DNA of 5,883 nt from Oscillospiraceae bacterium (GTDB taxonomy: Bacteria; Bacillota; Clostridia; Oscillospirales; Oscillospiraceae), in the NCBI GenBank assembly GCA_020025655.1, contig JAHHRR010000071.1, forward strand, positions 1 to 5,883, in the 5' to 3' direction. The notes under the pieces were generated by a model. It was given only the letters and a program-made list of their open reading frames with translations, was not told the DNA's origin and made no database searches. Positions within the stretch are counted from its first letter, which is position 1. The number at the start of each line of letters is the position of its first letter. Shown here in pieces: positions 5,471-5,883 of this stretch. Both the position numbers and the translations under genes were made by a program.

Positions 5471-5883
5471 TCTAATATGGGAATTGCGCTGCCAATATCA
5501 AAGATCGGTCTGTCGGTTAGAAATACGGGCTCAATATTGCGGATTTTTAGAAATTCCAGAATTCTCTCTTTATCGGGATGAGCATCCAGAGTTCCGGTAA
5601 AACAAAGCTTGTTTTTTGAAATTTTAAAGCTTGCACCGCCTAAAAATCCATATTCAAAGCCTGTAAGCTCTACATGGCCCTGCTCAATTAAAAGCACATC
5701 AATTCCTGCTTTAACAGCGGCATTATAAATTCCTCTGTCGGCAGTAATTACGGAATTTTCATCCACGATACACACCGAACATCTTGCGTAGCCCTGCCTT
5801 GAATAAATGATGCGCCTCTCCCCTGTTTTCTCAAACTGCTCTATAACTTCTGCATCAGATATATTTCTACTGCATATCAGGGT
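5464..5883 (-). CDS. DUF6873-like protein (predicted guanidino-modifying-enzyme fold), 5' end cut by window
   Basis: The frame is open from the right edge to TAA at 5466-5464, giving 139 visible residues; the N-terminus is missing. An internal GTG at 5775 could be mistaken for a start, but the frame continues upstream through well-behaved sequence (SRQGYARCSVCIVDEN) without a stop. Conserved-looking blocks are the DEN-ITADRGI segment, the GH-EL-GFEYGFLGGAS segment and a C-terminal DIGSAIPI. I recognise this pattern, from memory, as a clostridial protein annotated as DUF6873 with a guanidino-modifying-enzyme (pentein) fold. No substrate is known to me, and the catalytic residues cannot be judged from this fragment. 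It is convergent with the recombinase gene and shares its terminator. Its promoter is outside the window. Confidence 0.65.
   Translation of the reverse strand, partial: TLICSRNISDAEVIEQFEKTGERRIIYSRQGYARCSVCIVDENSVITADRGIYNAAVKAGIDVLLIEQGHVELTGFEYGFLGGASFKISKNKLCFTGTLDAHPDKERILEFLKIRNIEPVFLTDRPIFDIGSAIPILEK

Noticed and set aside
5464..5775. GTG at 5775 as start of the right-hand minus-strand gene
   Set aside because: The frame stays open with protein-like sequence to the window edge, so the gene is cut by the window rather than starting there.
1..5883. CRISPR arrays, tRNA or rRNA genes, insertion sequences
   Set aside because: I saw no direct-repeat arrays, no tRNA-like cloverleaf and no transposase or terminal repeats in a read of both strands.

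Overview
This window looks like core chromosome of a moderately AT-rich Clostridia member, most likely an Oscillospiraceae/Ruminococcaceae relative. That placement is inferred from protein character: a PPi-type phosphofructokinase, a short class II aldolase, a roughly 330-residue Xer-type recombinase and a DUF6873-like protein. It does not come from a database search. Strong AGGAGG-type ribosome sites and consensus sigma-A promoters agree with a low-GC Gram-positive.

Layout, left to right: (1) 1-1226, minus strand: pyrophosphate-type 6-phosphofructokinase, intact from its start and running off the left edge just before its stop. (2) 1227-1380: divergent intergenic region with a clear fba promoter and an inverted repeat at the predicted fba transcription start. 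(3) 1381-2316, plus: class II fructose-1,6-bisphosphate aldolase. (4) 2350-4131, plus: a 593-residue membrane protein descended from a Zn/Cd-type P1B ATPase. It has lost nearly all catalytic motifs and most of the actuator domain, yet its reading frame is intact. It sits 33 bp after fba with no terminator between, so the two are probably cotranscribed. (5) 4148-4183: strong intrinsic terminator. (6) 4184-4438: gene-free leader with a perfect consensus promoter (TTGACA, 17 bp, TATAAT) and a 12-bp perfect inverted repeat whose core resembles a Xer dif site. (7) 4439-5437, plus: complete XerC/XerD-type tyrosine recombinase. (8) 5441-5470: bidirectional terminator between convergent genes. (9) 5464-5883, minus: C-terminal part of a DUF6873-like protein, cut by the right edge.

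Functionally, the left half pairs consecutive glycolytic steps (fructose-6-phosphate to fructose-1,6-bisphosphate to triose phosphates) on divergent transcripts. The two points of most interest are the degenerate P1B ATPase tied to the aldolase transcript, and the recombinase preceded by a symmetric dif-like site. The second arrangement recalls the single-recombinase systems XerS/difSL and XerH/difH, where the target site lies next to the recombinase gene.
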